A stretch of 64,000 nucleotides of DNA from Paenibacillus sp. JZ16 (GTDB lineage: Bacteria > Bacillota > Bacilli > Paenibacillales > Paenibacillaceae), in the NCBI RefSeq assembly GCF_015326965.1, contig NZ_CP017659.1, positions 4,592,001 through 4,656,000 on the forward strand. The letters are read 5' to 3'. Below, in pieces: positions 27,678 to 35,862 of the stretch (positions are counted from its first letter, which is position 1; each line of letters opens with the position of its first letter). The position numbers and the translations under genes were made by a program. Under the pieces are notes generated by a model. It was not told where the DNA came from and did no database searches. It saw only the letters and a list, made by a program, of their open reading frames with translations.

Positions 27678-30467
27678 ATGAAGACTCCTGTAGCACCCTC
27701 CATTCACACGAAAATTCCGCGCGCGGAGTATCCTAGACCGGATTTTGAGCGAAAAGACTGGTTGAATTTGAACGGCCAGTGGTCGTTCCGGCTCGACATG
27801 CAAGGATCAGATGATGTACAACAACAAGCGGGTACGGGCGCCGATGGAGACGCTGCTGCCCTGGAGGGTGGAGACGCCAGCCTTTTTACTTCAGAGATTA
27901 CGGTGCCCTTCTCTTGGGTTAGTCCCCTGTCCGGCATTGAGCGTAACGAGAAGGGGGTAGGCTGGTATCGTCGATCCGTGAAGTGGGAGCCAACCGGGAG
28001 CCAGTCCCGGATCTTTCTGCGGTTTGGTGCCGTCGATTATCTGTGTGATGTATGGGTCAACGGCAAGCATGTCGGCTCGCATCAAGGCGGCTACGGAACC
28101 TTCGAGTTTGACGTGACAGCGGTGTGGGATTTGGTAAAAGACAATACGATCGTTGTGCGTGCAGAGGACTTCGACCACAATTATCAGGCCCGAGGGAAGC
28201 AGGGGTACGGCGAGATCCGGGGCATTTGGCAGCCGGTTTGGCTGGAGGCCCGGCCGCAAACCTACTTGGAGCAAGCCATCTTTACGACCTCCATTGACGG
28301 TCGGATCGAATTGAAATCCAAGATCCAGGCTCAAGAAGCAGGGACAGTGACACTTCAACTCTCGTTTGCGGAGGGCTCGGTTACGCATCAGGTGGAGTGG
28401 GAACTGCAAGAAGGCGCGAATGAACGGACAACGGTGTTCCAAGTCCACGACCCGCGGTTGTGGAGTCCTGAAACCCCTCATTTATACGAAGGGGAGCTGC
28501 GACTGGCCGGTTCATCCGGCGAAGATGTCGTCCATACTTATTTTGGCATACGGGAGATCGGAACGGCGAAGTTTGACGGACGGGATTACCGCTGGATCAC
28601 GTTGAACGGGAAGCCGGTTTATTTAAACGGGACGCTGGACCAATCCTACCATCAGACGGGATTCTTTACTTATCCGACGGATACGGAGATGCGGGACGAG
28701 ATCTATCTGATGAAACGGCTGGGACTGAACTTCGTGCGGATTCATATCAAGCCGGAGGAGCCCCGCAAGCTGTATTGGGCGGATAAACTCGGAATTCTGG
28801 TGATGGAGGATATGCCGTGCTTCTGGGGCAATCCGGATGAAGCGGCGCGTTCCGCCTATGAGCGCGAGGCGCTGGAAGTGATGGAGCGGGACCGGAATCA
28901 TCCGTCAATCTTTTCATGGGTCATGTTTAACGAGACTTGGGGACTCCGTACGGATAGCGAGTCTGCCGGCCTGACGGGCGGCGAAGGACAGCATCGGTAT
29001 TATCTTCCGGAGACCCAGGAGTGGGTAAGGGAGAAATACAGATGGGCCAAGGAGCTGGACCCGACTCGGATTGTGGAAGACAATTCTCCATGCGCCTACG
29101 ATCATGTGGAGACGGATATCAATACTTGGCATTTTTACATCAACGGTTATGAACCGCTGCGGAATCATATCGAGGAGATTGTCCAGAAGACCTATCCAGG
29201 GTCCGAACATAACTATATCGGCGGCAATCAGCAAGGCGACGCTCCGCTCATGAACAGTGAATGCGGAAACGTGTGGGGAATTGACGGAGGAGCCGGGGAC
29301 AGCGATCTCGCGTGGCATTACCGTTACATGCTGAACGAGTTCCGGCGCCATGATAAGCTGTGCGGCTTCGTATTTACGGAGTTCCGTGACGTGACAAACG
29401 AATTTAACGGCTATTACCGCCTGGATGGGACGGACAAAAAATTCGGGTACGAGGATTTTGTGCCGGGCATGACGATCGCCGATCTGCACACGCCGGATTT
29501 CATCGTTATTGACGCACCGCCTTGCCAGACGCTGGACCAAGGGGCTGAGGCTGTCATACCGCTGCTGCGCTCCAGTTATTCGGATCAATACCATGGACAG
29601 AAGCTTACCCTTGCCTGGGAATTATCCTATGATCAGCTCGGAACGAAGGTTGTCGCTGATCAAGGCACCCTGGATGTGGTCTGGGGCGGCTACGGTGTTG
29701 CGCCACTAACGGAACTCAAGCTTCGCATGCCGAAGACCGATGCGGTTGCGATCCTTGGAGTTCGTCTCTTAAATGAAGGAAGAGGTGTGGTAACGCGCAA
29801 CTTTACGACGTTTGATGTTCGTGGCGGAAAAGGTCAGGGGAACGATGGAGCGGAAGGGAGCACCGTAAGCATCCCGGTTAACACATTCCGTGAGCAAAGC
29901 TTCGCCTACATGTGGGAGGCGCTTCAAGGCTCCAAAGTGAATGGCGGCGGAGAAGGCCGATTCGTCTATGAGGTGCAGCTGCCGGATCACGACGAACAGC
30001 CGCTGATCCGCGATATCGAGATATTCTTCGAGGCTGGAGCGAAACGCTTATTGGCCAGAAATATCGAGGGGGCGCGGCATCGCACGCATGGCATCGACTT
30101 TATGCACGGCGCTTCGGCGGATGTGGAGTATAACCCGAGCACTTACTATATGACGGATGAAGAGCTGCATGAATCCCGTATTTCCGTATGGGTGGACGAT
30201 GTCCAAATCGGTGAGGCTGTGCTCGCGGATGATCCTGCCGATAGCCGGGGCGTTCTGTCGTGGCACTATCAGCCGGTCCATAATCTTCTGGAAGAGGCCG
30301 GTTCGTACGGATACCTGTGCCAGGCGCAGGTACCGGGCAGACTCGCGGCTGAGCTTGACCGCAAGCGCAGCTTCCGACTGGAGCTGCGGGCCGAGAAGGG
30401 CGGCATCAGTCTGTATGGTCGGAATGCAGGGCGTTATCCGATCGATTTGCTGGTGCGGTGTCGGTGA
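27678..30467 (+). CDS. Glycoside hydrolase family 2 protein (beta-galactosidase/glucuronidase type)
   Basis: A 929-residue cytoplasmic enzyme (no signal peptide). The sugar-binding jelly-roll domain (residues about 15-200) begins RPDFERKDWLNLNGQWSFRLD and includes YLCDVWVNGKHVGSHQGGYG. The immunoglobulin-like domain and the TIM barrel follow. The acid/base is Glu419 in VMFNETWG and the nucleophile is Glu528 in MNSECGNVWG. C-terminal beta domains (about 640-929) extend beyond the minimal GH2 core. Substrate specificity (beta-galactoside, glucuronide or mannoside) cannot be decided. The divergent regulator implies substrate induction. Apart from that regulator it stands alone. Confidence 0.9.
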   Translation: MKTPVAPSIHTKIPRAEYPRPDFERKDWLNLNGQWSFRLDMQGSDDVQQQAGTGADGDAAALEGGDASLFTSEITVPFSWVSPLSGIERNEKGVGWYRRSVKWEPTGSQSRIFLRFGAVDYLCDVWVNGKHVGSHQGGYGTFEFDVTAVWDLVKDNTIVVRAEDFDHNYQARGKQGYGEIRGIWQPVWLEARPQTYLEQAIFTTSIDGRIELKSKIQAQEAGTVTLQLSFAEGSVTHQVEWELQEGANERTTVFQVHDPRLWSPETPHLYEGELRLAGSSGEDVVHTYFGIREIGTAKFDGRDYRWITLNGKPVYLNGTLDQSYHQTGFFTYPTDTEMRDEIYLMKRLGLNFVRIHIKPEEPRKLYWADKLGILVMEDMPCFWGNPDEAARSAYEREALEVMERDRNHPSIFSWVMFNETWGLRTDSESAGLTGGEGQHRYYLPETQEWVREKYRWAKELDPTRIVEDNSPCAYDHVETDINTWHFYINGYEPLRNHIEEIVQKTYPGSEHNYIGGNQQGDAPLMNSECGNVWGIDGGAGDSDLAWHYRYMLNEFRRHDKLCGFVFTEFRDVTNEFNGYYRLDGTDKKFGYEDFVPGMTIADLHTPDFIVIDAPPCQTLDQGAEAVIPLLRSSYSDQYHGQKLTLAWELSYDQLGTKVVADQGTLDVVWGGYGVAPLTELKLRMPKTDAVAILGVRLLNEGRGVVTRNFTTFDVRGGKGQGNDGAEGSTVSIPVNTFREQSFAYMWEALQGSKVNGGGEGRFVYEVQLPDHDEQPLIRDIEIFFEAGAKRLLARNIEGARHRTHGIDFMHGASADVEYNPSTYYMTDEELHESRISVWVDDVQIGEAVLADDPADSRGVLSWHYQPVHNLLEEAGSYGYLCQAQVPGRLAAELDRKRSFRLELRAEKGGISLYGRNAGRYPIDLLVRCR

Positions 30468-30480
30468 GGATAAATAAATG

Positions 30481-30533
30481 AAATGGGCTGCCCGTTAGTA
30501 GTGAATAACTACGTGCCGGGCAGCCCATTTTTT
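30481..30533 (+). terminator. Terminator of the GH2 gene
   Basis: AAATGGGCTGCCCG and CGGGCAGCCCATTT are perfectly complementary and followed by TTTTT. The next 280 bp up to 30815 contain no recognisable gene or site. Confidence 0.9.
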
Positions 30534-30815
30534 ATGGTGATTTTTATAGAGCGTTCTTGTATTCACGAATCCTCACAGGCGGCTTTAGACGAATCACCTT
30601 AGGGTTCAAGACCGGCCGCGATGAAACAAATACTTCCATTGGATACTTATAATCGATTGGTTTGTAAATGAACTTAATCTAGAAGAGTCATTCATAAACC
30701 AAGGATCGGCCCAAATCGATACGCAGAGTGAATAATATGTTAAGTGAAATTCTATCTAAAGCTTATAAACTCAATAAATGATACAATATAATAAAAACGT
30801 TTGGAGGGATCAAAC

Positions 30816-31058
30816 GTGAAGTGGCAAGAAGTACAACAAATCTTCCCCAATCAATTTGTAAAGTTCGAAATTCTTCATTCTGAAGAGAAAGATAATCAAG
30901 AAAATATTGATGATGTGGCTGTAATTGGGCCAGTAAGAGATGAAGAAGCGACACAAGAATTATTAAATAGTAAAGATAAGACCTTAGTTTACCACACTTC
31001 TAAGGACCAGGTTATTGTGAAAGTTCGAAAGAATGTTGGCCTGAGGAGATATCTTTAA
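30816..31058 (+). CDS. Hypothetical 80-residue protein upstream of a retropepsin-like gene
   Basis: A small, charged protein of unknown family starting at GTG with GGAGGG seven bases upstream. It has a mixed alpha/beta appearance: KWQEVQQIFPNQFVKFEIL, then an acidic stretch and an ending VIVKVRKNVGLRRYL. It has no signal peptide or membrane segment. Its TAA overlaps the ATG of the next gene by one base, so the two are translationally coupled and probably work together. The pair is clearly more AT-rich than the flanking genes, which suggests separate ancestry. Confidence 0.7.
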   Translation: MKWQEVQQIFPNQFVKFEILHSEEKDNQENIDDVAVIGPVRDEEATQELLNSKDKTLVYHTSKDQVIVKVRKNVGLRRYL

Positions 31059-31342
31059 TGAAAATTGAATATAGAGATGGGTTATTATTTACGGAAGTAA
31101 CTATTCTTTTTAATGGGCAAAAGAAAACAATAAATAATATAGTTATTGACACAGGAGCAAGTCATACTTTGATTTCACAGGATGAAGTAGATGATATTGG
31201 TATTCGAGTCACCCTAGAAGATGATATTATAACTAGTTATGGAATCGGCGGAAAAGAACATGCATTTACCAAGATGATAGAGGCGATCCAGGTAGGATTC
31301 AATATTGATTTAGACAACCTTGAATTACTACGTCTGCAATGA
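31058..31342 (+). CDS. Retropepsin-like aspartic protease-fold protein, probably shortened
   Basis: A 94-residue protein with the aspartic protease motif at residues 31-33 in IVIDTGASHTLIS, followed by GIGGKEHAF where the flap strand is expected. Bacterial retropepsin-like proteins (gag-asp_proteas/Asp_protease_2 group) are usually about 125-140 residues. They end with a strand containing GILGxDFL, which is missing here. The frame stops after NLELLRLQ, so it may be truncated. It would act as a homodimer. It is coupled to the preceding 80-residue gene. No signal peptide is present. Confidence 0.75.
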   Translation: MKIEYRDGLLFTEVTILFNGQKKTINNIVIDTGASHTLISQDEVDDIGIRVTLEDDIITSYGIGGKEHAFTKMIEAIQVGFNIDLDNLELLRLQ

Positions 31343-31584
31343 AGTGAGTTTTTTCAAATAAGAATGGACTTCACTAAACAATGTATTCACGAAACCGAAA
31401 CATAACACAGCATAGTTCTTATTGCGTCTAGTGTAGTATGTATATCCCTCATGTAACATCATCACTGCTCCAACTATCATCTTCGTTAATTAAACTAGCT
31501 AATCTAGTAACTGAATATTTTTGCTATCCTCATTTTTATCAACACCGTTTAAAATTAGAATCCTTTATGAGAATCGGGTCCTTA

Positions 31585-31632
31585 TAAAAAAGCCAGCATC
31601 ATCCCAATGGTTGGATAACGCTGGCTTCTTTT
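31585..31632. terminator. Bidirectional terminator before the M50 peptidase gene
   Basis: AAAAAAGCCAGC pairs with GCTGGCTTCTTTTT. It serves the minus-strand gene ending at 31656 and perhaps the retropepsin unit. The AT-rich 240 bp before it (31343-31584) show no gene. Confidence 0.75.
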
Positions 31633-31655
31633 TCCTGTCTTGCAATTAACCTGTT

Positions 31656-32318
31656 TCACCGCTTCTTCCAGAACAGCTGGAGCGCCATCCTCGCGCACCA
31701 TAGGGAGAACAGCAGGAACAGCAGCGCCCAGACGAAGGCCGGGAGCACGGTCATGTTGGCCAGGTTGGAGGCGTCGCCTGCTTGTTTGGGCTGGGTCAGC
31801 GCCATGGTCAGGAGGGTTAGCGGACCGACCACGGACTCTTCCAGCACGAGAAAGGCAAGCAGCAGGTAGTAGAAATTGCGGATCTTCTCGCCGAGGAAAT
31901 AGAAGATCAAATTCACGATCATAAAAATAATGAGCCACCATAATCCATAGCCGGCGCGAACGAAGAAAATGATCATAATGAGAGCAAGCACGGTAATGGT
32001 GATCAGTCCGGTGGCCTGCTTTTTCTTGGCATAGCCGTAGAACATCAGAATGGCGAACAGGGACGCCGACATATAACCTGCTAGCGAGACCACAATCGGA
32101 CTCCAGCCGCCGGAAGCCAGCATGGAATAGGTCACGCCGCTGTGATCGGGATTCAGCTCGATGCTGAGCACCCGCCCCGACATGAGTAGGGTCATGACGG
32201 CATGCCCCAGCTCATGGATCATCGTATCCAGGATACGGAACCAGGAAGAGAAGGGGATCAGCCTTGTCAGAATAGCCGCGCCCACTAGAAATAACAATGC
32301 TTTCAGCCATTTATTCAT
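31656..32318 (-). CDS. M50-like membrane zinc metallopeptidase
   Basis: A 220-residue polytopic membrane protein with the zinc motif HELGH at residues 35-39, inside a hydrophobic segment (LDTMIHELGHAVMTLLMSG). Five to six further hydrophobic helices follow. It fits the peptidase M50B-like group, which performs or resembles intramembrane site-2 proteolysis. The second metal-binding motif of classical site-2 proteases is not obvious. It is monocistronic, ending at a bidirectional terminator and divergent from the TerB-type operon. Its substrate is unknown. Confidence 0.8.
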   Translation of the reverse strand: MNKWLKALLFLVGAAILTRLIPFSSWFRILDTMIHELGHAVMTLLMSGRVLSIELNPDHSGVTYSMLASGGWSPIVVSLAGYMSASLFAILMFYGYAKKKQATGLITITVLALIMIIFFVRAGYGLWWLIIFMIVNLIFYFLGEKIRNFYYLLLAFLVLEESVVGPLTLLTMALTQPKQAGDASNLANMTVLPAFVWALLFLLFSLWCARMALQLFWKKR

Positions 32319-32423
32319 TCGAAGGTCCTTTCAGCATAAAGTCATTCGCTAGACTGTCATTCCGTCCATTATAATACAGATGATAAACATGTGAAAACCG
32401 GGTAGTCCCTATAGGTTAAATGG

Positions 32424-32429
32424 TATAAT
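32424..32429 (+). promoter_or_regulatory. Extended -10 promoter of the TerB-type operon
   Basis: TGGTATAAT ends at 32429, 27 bp before the start codon, giving an extended -10 element. No good -35 element is visible at 16-18 bp spacing. Confidence 0.5.
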
Positions 32430-32456
32430 TGAAGTTGTGACGGAGGTTCATGTTCG

Positions 32457-34457
32457 ATGACAAACGATAAGCCTAACAACGACAATCACATAAAAGATAT
32501 AAGACAAACTACGCACGTGAGTGACCAAGGGATTCGTTTTGCCGAATTCGAGCTGGCGGGTGATGAGCAGGACGTTTCGCTGCCGGACAAGCAGTCAGTT
32601 ATGCTGAATCAGGAGCAGGAACCCATGAATCCTGTGGCACCAACGAAGAAATCCTTGATTGTGAAGCCGCAGCAGCCGCTGGATATGAATTGGGATGAGG
32701 ACTTCCGCTACGTGACCAAGGAGCAGCAATTCGTTCAAAGGGCGAGGGAACTCGCATGGCATGTAGAGGGGGCGACCCCTTTTGTAGCCTTCAAAAGCTA
32801 TTGGCCAACCTACGACCAGATGGCCAGCGACCAGTTCAAATGGTATTTTTACTGGCGGGAGGAAGTCAGGTCCGGGCGGTACCCGGATACGGACTTATCC
32901 TATTTGTTTGTCTATTTTTACGAGCTGATCCACGGCGTGGGTTGGAGCGATCCTCTGCAAGGCTATGAATTGATGGAGCAGGCATGGATGGCCTACCGCA
33001 AGCGTTATTCCAAGCTGGATACGTACCTGCGGGAGTGGTTATATGATTTTATGATCGTGCATGGCCTGGATATGCCGATCCGCGAAACGTACCAGCGCTT
33101 TCCGCGCGTTCTATCCAGTGAGCTGAAGGAGAAGGAATGGAAGCGTCGGTTCTCCCTCCAGCCCGTGGAGCTGACGTGGGAGCTGCTGCTCGATTTACTG
33201 GATTATGACGTGGAGAAGAGCCGTTTTTATCAGGAGAGTGGCCGCAAGGACTTGGAACAGTATGCCCCCAAAGTCATTGCGCTCGTGGACAGCTATTGGG
33301 CCAAAATAAGGGGGCACCGATTCATCGACCACTTTCAGCCCCGGCCCCGGCAGGTGAAACGGCATTTATTCCGCAGCGCGGTGTACGATCATGGGTTATA
33401 CGGGCGAAACGTCGTGCTGACGGTGGTGTCTTTAAGCGAGTATGCACCTTTGCGTTCCTATATAACGGCGCTGGTACGCTTGACCGAGAATAAGCTGCGG
33501 GAGCTGAGAGGTTTCAAGGGACGGCTGCGCGGCCCGGATGTAGTGGATCCTGAAATAGTAGAGATTATTACCCGTTATCTGAAAAAAGAGATTCAGGAGC
33601 AGATAGAGGCCCAGCGCAGACAGGCGATACCTGAGGTTCAGATCGACACCGGGAAGCTGCGCCGATTACAGCAGGAGTCGGACCAGGTCCGCGACATGCT
33701 GCTTACGGAGGAAGCGGGGCAGCAGGCTGAAGCGAGCAACAGTCAGCCGGCATCGGAACCAGCTTCGTCCGTTGGTGCTTCTTCAGATCACTCCGAAGAT
33801 ACGGGAGCAAGCAGTAACATGGCTGCACCTTCCAAGGGCCGATCTTCCCGAAAATCGGCGGCGAAGAAACCGGACGTGTTCCAGGCGGTGATGGATTTTG
33901 ATGCGGATCCTTATGAGGTTGAAGCCATAGAGGTACGTGATCAGCTTGATGAAGCAGATGGCATCGTTCACTCCGTGAACACGGAAGAATCGAAATCAGA
34001 AGCAGCGAACGGAAAGTCTATGGGGTCGTCAGGGAGTGCTGGTGATCGCTCAATGCAATCCACAGGCTCTCTAGAGCTCAAGCCGCTGCCTTCATCAGAG
34101 CATTCATCTGAAGCTGGGGGCATCCACGTTATAGACCCGCACGTCGTAGATGTAGAGGCCCTTATAGGGATGCCTACAGTAGGAGAGCAGTTGTGGCAAT
34201 GGGAGGTAGAGGATGAGGAATGGCAGGAGCTTGCAGAGCGTCTCAATCCCACCCACCTGGAAGTTCTCCACGCCCTCAAGGCGGGACCGAACCGCTCGGA
34301 GCTGCAGCAAATTGCGGAGAAGGTCGGTTCCATGCCGGCGTTATTGCTTGATGAGATCAATGAGGCCGCGATGGACACCATCGGTGATCTTTTGATCGAT
34401 GGAGAGGTCATTGCGGATGATTATATAGATATGCTGGAAACATTAAAGTCCGTATAA
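32457..34457 (+). CDS. TerB-N/TerB-C domain protein
   Basis: A 666-residue soluble protein. After a disordered head (residues 1-75), a TerB-N-type domain spans about 80-290. It holds aromatic-rich segments such as FKSYWPTYDQM, WYFYWREEVRSGRYPDTDLSYLFVYFYELIHG and the following helical region. Residues about 290-400 are helical, and about 410-560 are low-complexity (Ser/Glu/Ala). The C-terminus (about 570-666) resembles TerB-C: LNPTHLEVLHALKAG, ELQQIAEKVGSMPALLLDEINEAAMDTIGDLLI. TerB-related domains link tellurite and phage resistance systems to DNA processing. The start ATG at 32457 has GGAGGTTC upstream. It heads an operon with a BrxD-like ATPase and a BrxHI-like helicase; the function is inferred from that context. 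Confidence 0.82.
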   Translation: MTNDKPNNDNHIKDIRQTTHVSDQGIRFAEFELAGDEQDVSLPDKQSVMLNQEQEPMNPVAPTKKSLIVKPQQPLDMNWDEDFRYVTKEQQFVQRARELAWHVEGATPFVAFKSYWPTYDQMASDQFKWYFYWREEVRSGRYPDTDLSYLFVYFYELIHGVGWSDPLQGYELMEQAWMAYRKRYSKLDTYLREWLYDFMIVHGLDMPIRETYQRFPRVLSSELKEKEWKRRFSLQPVELTWELLLDLLDYDVEKSRFYQESGRKDLEQYAPKVIALVDSYWAKIRGHRFIDHFQPRPRQVKRHLFRSAVYDHGLYGRNVVLTVVSLSEYAPLRSYITALVRLTENKLRELRGFKGRLRGPDVVDPEIVEIITRYLKKEIQEQIEAQRRQAIPEVQIDTGKLRRLQQESDQVRDMLLTEEAGQQAEASNSQPASEPASSVGASSDHSEDTGASSNMAAPSKGRSSRKSAAKKPDVFQAVMDFDADPYEVEAIEVRDQLDEADGIVHSVNTEESKSEAANGKSMGSSGSAGDRSMQSTGSLELKPLPSSEHSSEAGGIHVIDPHVVDVEALIGMPTVGEQLWQWEVEDEEWQELAERLNPTHLEVLHALKAGPNRSELQQIAEKVGSMPALLLDEINEAAMDTIGDLLIDGEVIADDYIDMLETLKSV

Positions 34458-34524
34458 CCGGACGTGTGGAAATAGATTTTATGTTTTGAGAGATGTTTGT
34501 AAGATGCTTGAAAGAGGTGGAACT

Positions 34525-35862
34525 ATGACGGAACTAAAAATACCGAAACGGCTCACAACGGCCCTCGTAAACTCTTTAACGGCAGGGGTCGTGCCGCGGG
34601 TGGGGCTTGAGTTCATCGCCGTCGGCCGGAAGCCGGAGGTGGAGTCCATCCTGCGCGATATGGAAAATATCGCCGAGGGCGGCGCCGCCTTCCGCCTGAT
34701 TACGGGCCGCTACGGAAGCGGCAAAAGCTTCCTGCTGCAGATCATCCGCAACTACGCGATGGACCGCGATTTCGTGGTGGCGGATGCGGATCTGTCGCCG
34801 GAGCGGCGGCTGGTGGGCACGAAAGGGCAAGGTCTTGCCACTTACCGTGAGCTGATGACCCATCTGTCCACAAGGACGCGTCCGGACGGGGGCGCGTTGG
34901 AGGCCATTTTGCAGAAATGGATTGCCGCGATCCAGCAGGACATTATGCAGGAGACGGGCATGCGGCCAGATGATCCTGCCCTGAATGATCGGGTGGAGCT
35001 GCAGATCTATGCGGTGACAAACGGCATGCAGAATCTGGTGCACGGGTTTGATTTTGCGAAGGTGTTGGCTGCCTACTGGAACGGCTATAAGCTTGGCGAC
35101 GATGACCGCAAGGGAGCGGCGCTGCGCTGGCTCCGCGGGGAAGTTCCGACGAAGACGGAGGCGCGTAAGGACCTTGGCGTCGGGGTCATTATCGATGATG
35201 ACAATTGGTACGATTATATGAAGCTGTGGTCCGAGTTTACGGCGGCCATTGGGTATAAGGGATTGCTGCTGTTCATTGACGAAGGGGTTAATCTCTACAA
35301 AATTACCAACAGCGTATCCCGCCAGAGCAACTACGAGAAGCTGCTGACCATGTTCAACGACACGATGCAGGGCAAAGCGGAGCATCTGGGCATCTACATG
35401 GGCGGAACACCGCAGTTTGTCGAGGATGAGCGCCGGGGGCTCTTCAGTTATGACGCGCTGCGTTCCCGCCTGATCGACGGACGCTACGGCAGCAGCTCGC
35501 TGAGAACGTACACTTCGCCCATCCTGAAGCTGGACATGCTGTCGTATGAGGAGATTCTGATCCTCCTGCAAAAGCTGCGGGATATCCACGCCCTGCACTT
35601 CAAATATGAAGCGCAGTTAACGGATGATCAGCTCATCGCATTCATGCAGACGGCCGTGAATAGGTTGGGAGCAGAGGAGCTGCTCACCACCCGCGAGGTG
35701 GTGCGGGATTTCATGGATCTGCTGCATACGCTGCATCAGCATCCCGATGCCACGTTTGAAGAGCTGCTAGGCGAGCGTGCCGCAGCGCAGCCGCAAGGCA
35801 AAGGGCCGAATGATGCCGATTCGGACGATCTGGACGATCTGCTGGCGGAGTTTGAATTATGA
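34525..35862 (+). CDS. BrxD-like (DUF2791) P-loop ATPase
   Basis: A 445-residue ATPase. Walker A is GRYGSGKS (residues 61-68) and Walker B LLLFIDEGVNLY (247-258). GVVPRVGLEFIAVGR at the N-terminus and YMGGTPQFVEDERRGLFSYDALRSRL are typical of the BREX ATP-binding domain family (PF10923), which includes BrxD. The protein ends with a short acidic tail (DADSDDLDDLLAEFEL). The ATG at 34525 is used because AAAGAGGTGG precedes it. It follows the TerB-type gene by 67 bp and overlaps the helicase gene by 4 nt (ATGA). The ATPase and helicase therefore probably act as a complex. Confidence 0.85.
   Translation: MTELKIPKRLTTALVNSLTAGVVPRVGLEFIAVGRKPEVESILRDMENIAEGGAAFRLITGRYGSGKSFLLQIIRNYAMDRDFVVADADLSPERRLVGTKGQGLATYRELMTHLSTRTRPDGGALEAILQKWIAAIQQDIMQETGMRPDDPALNDRVELQIYAVTNGMQNLVHGFDFAKVLAAYWNGYKLGDDDRKGAALRWLRGEVPTKTEARKDLGVGVIIDDDNWYDYMKLWSEFTAAIGYKGLLLFIDEGVNLYKITNSVSRQSNYEKLLTMFNDTMQGKAEHLGIYMGGTPQFVEDERRGLFSYDALRSRLIDGRYGSSSLRTYTSPILKLDMLSYEEILILLQKLRDIHALHFKYEAQLTDDQLIAFMQTAVNRLGAEELLTTREVVRDFMDLLHTLHQHPDATFEELLGERAAAQPQGKGPNDADSDDLDDLLAEFEL

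Noticed and set aside
30788..30801. A third LacI operator (ATAAAAACGTTT) before the retropepsin unit
   Set aside because: Only the left half and centre match; the right arm is TTTGGAGG and belongs to a ribosome-binding site. Chance resemblance is more likely.
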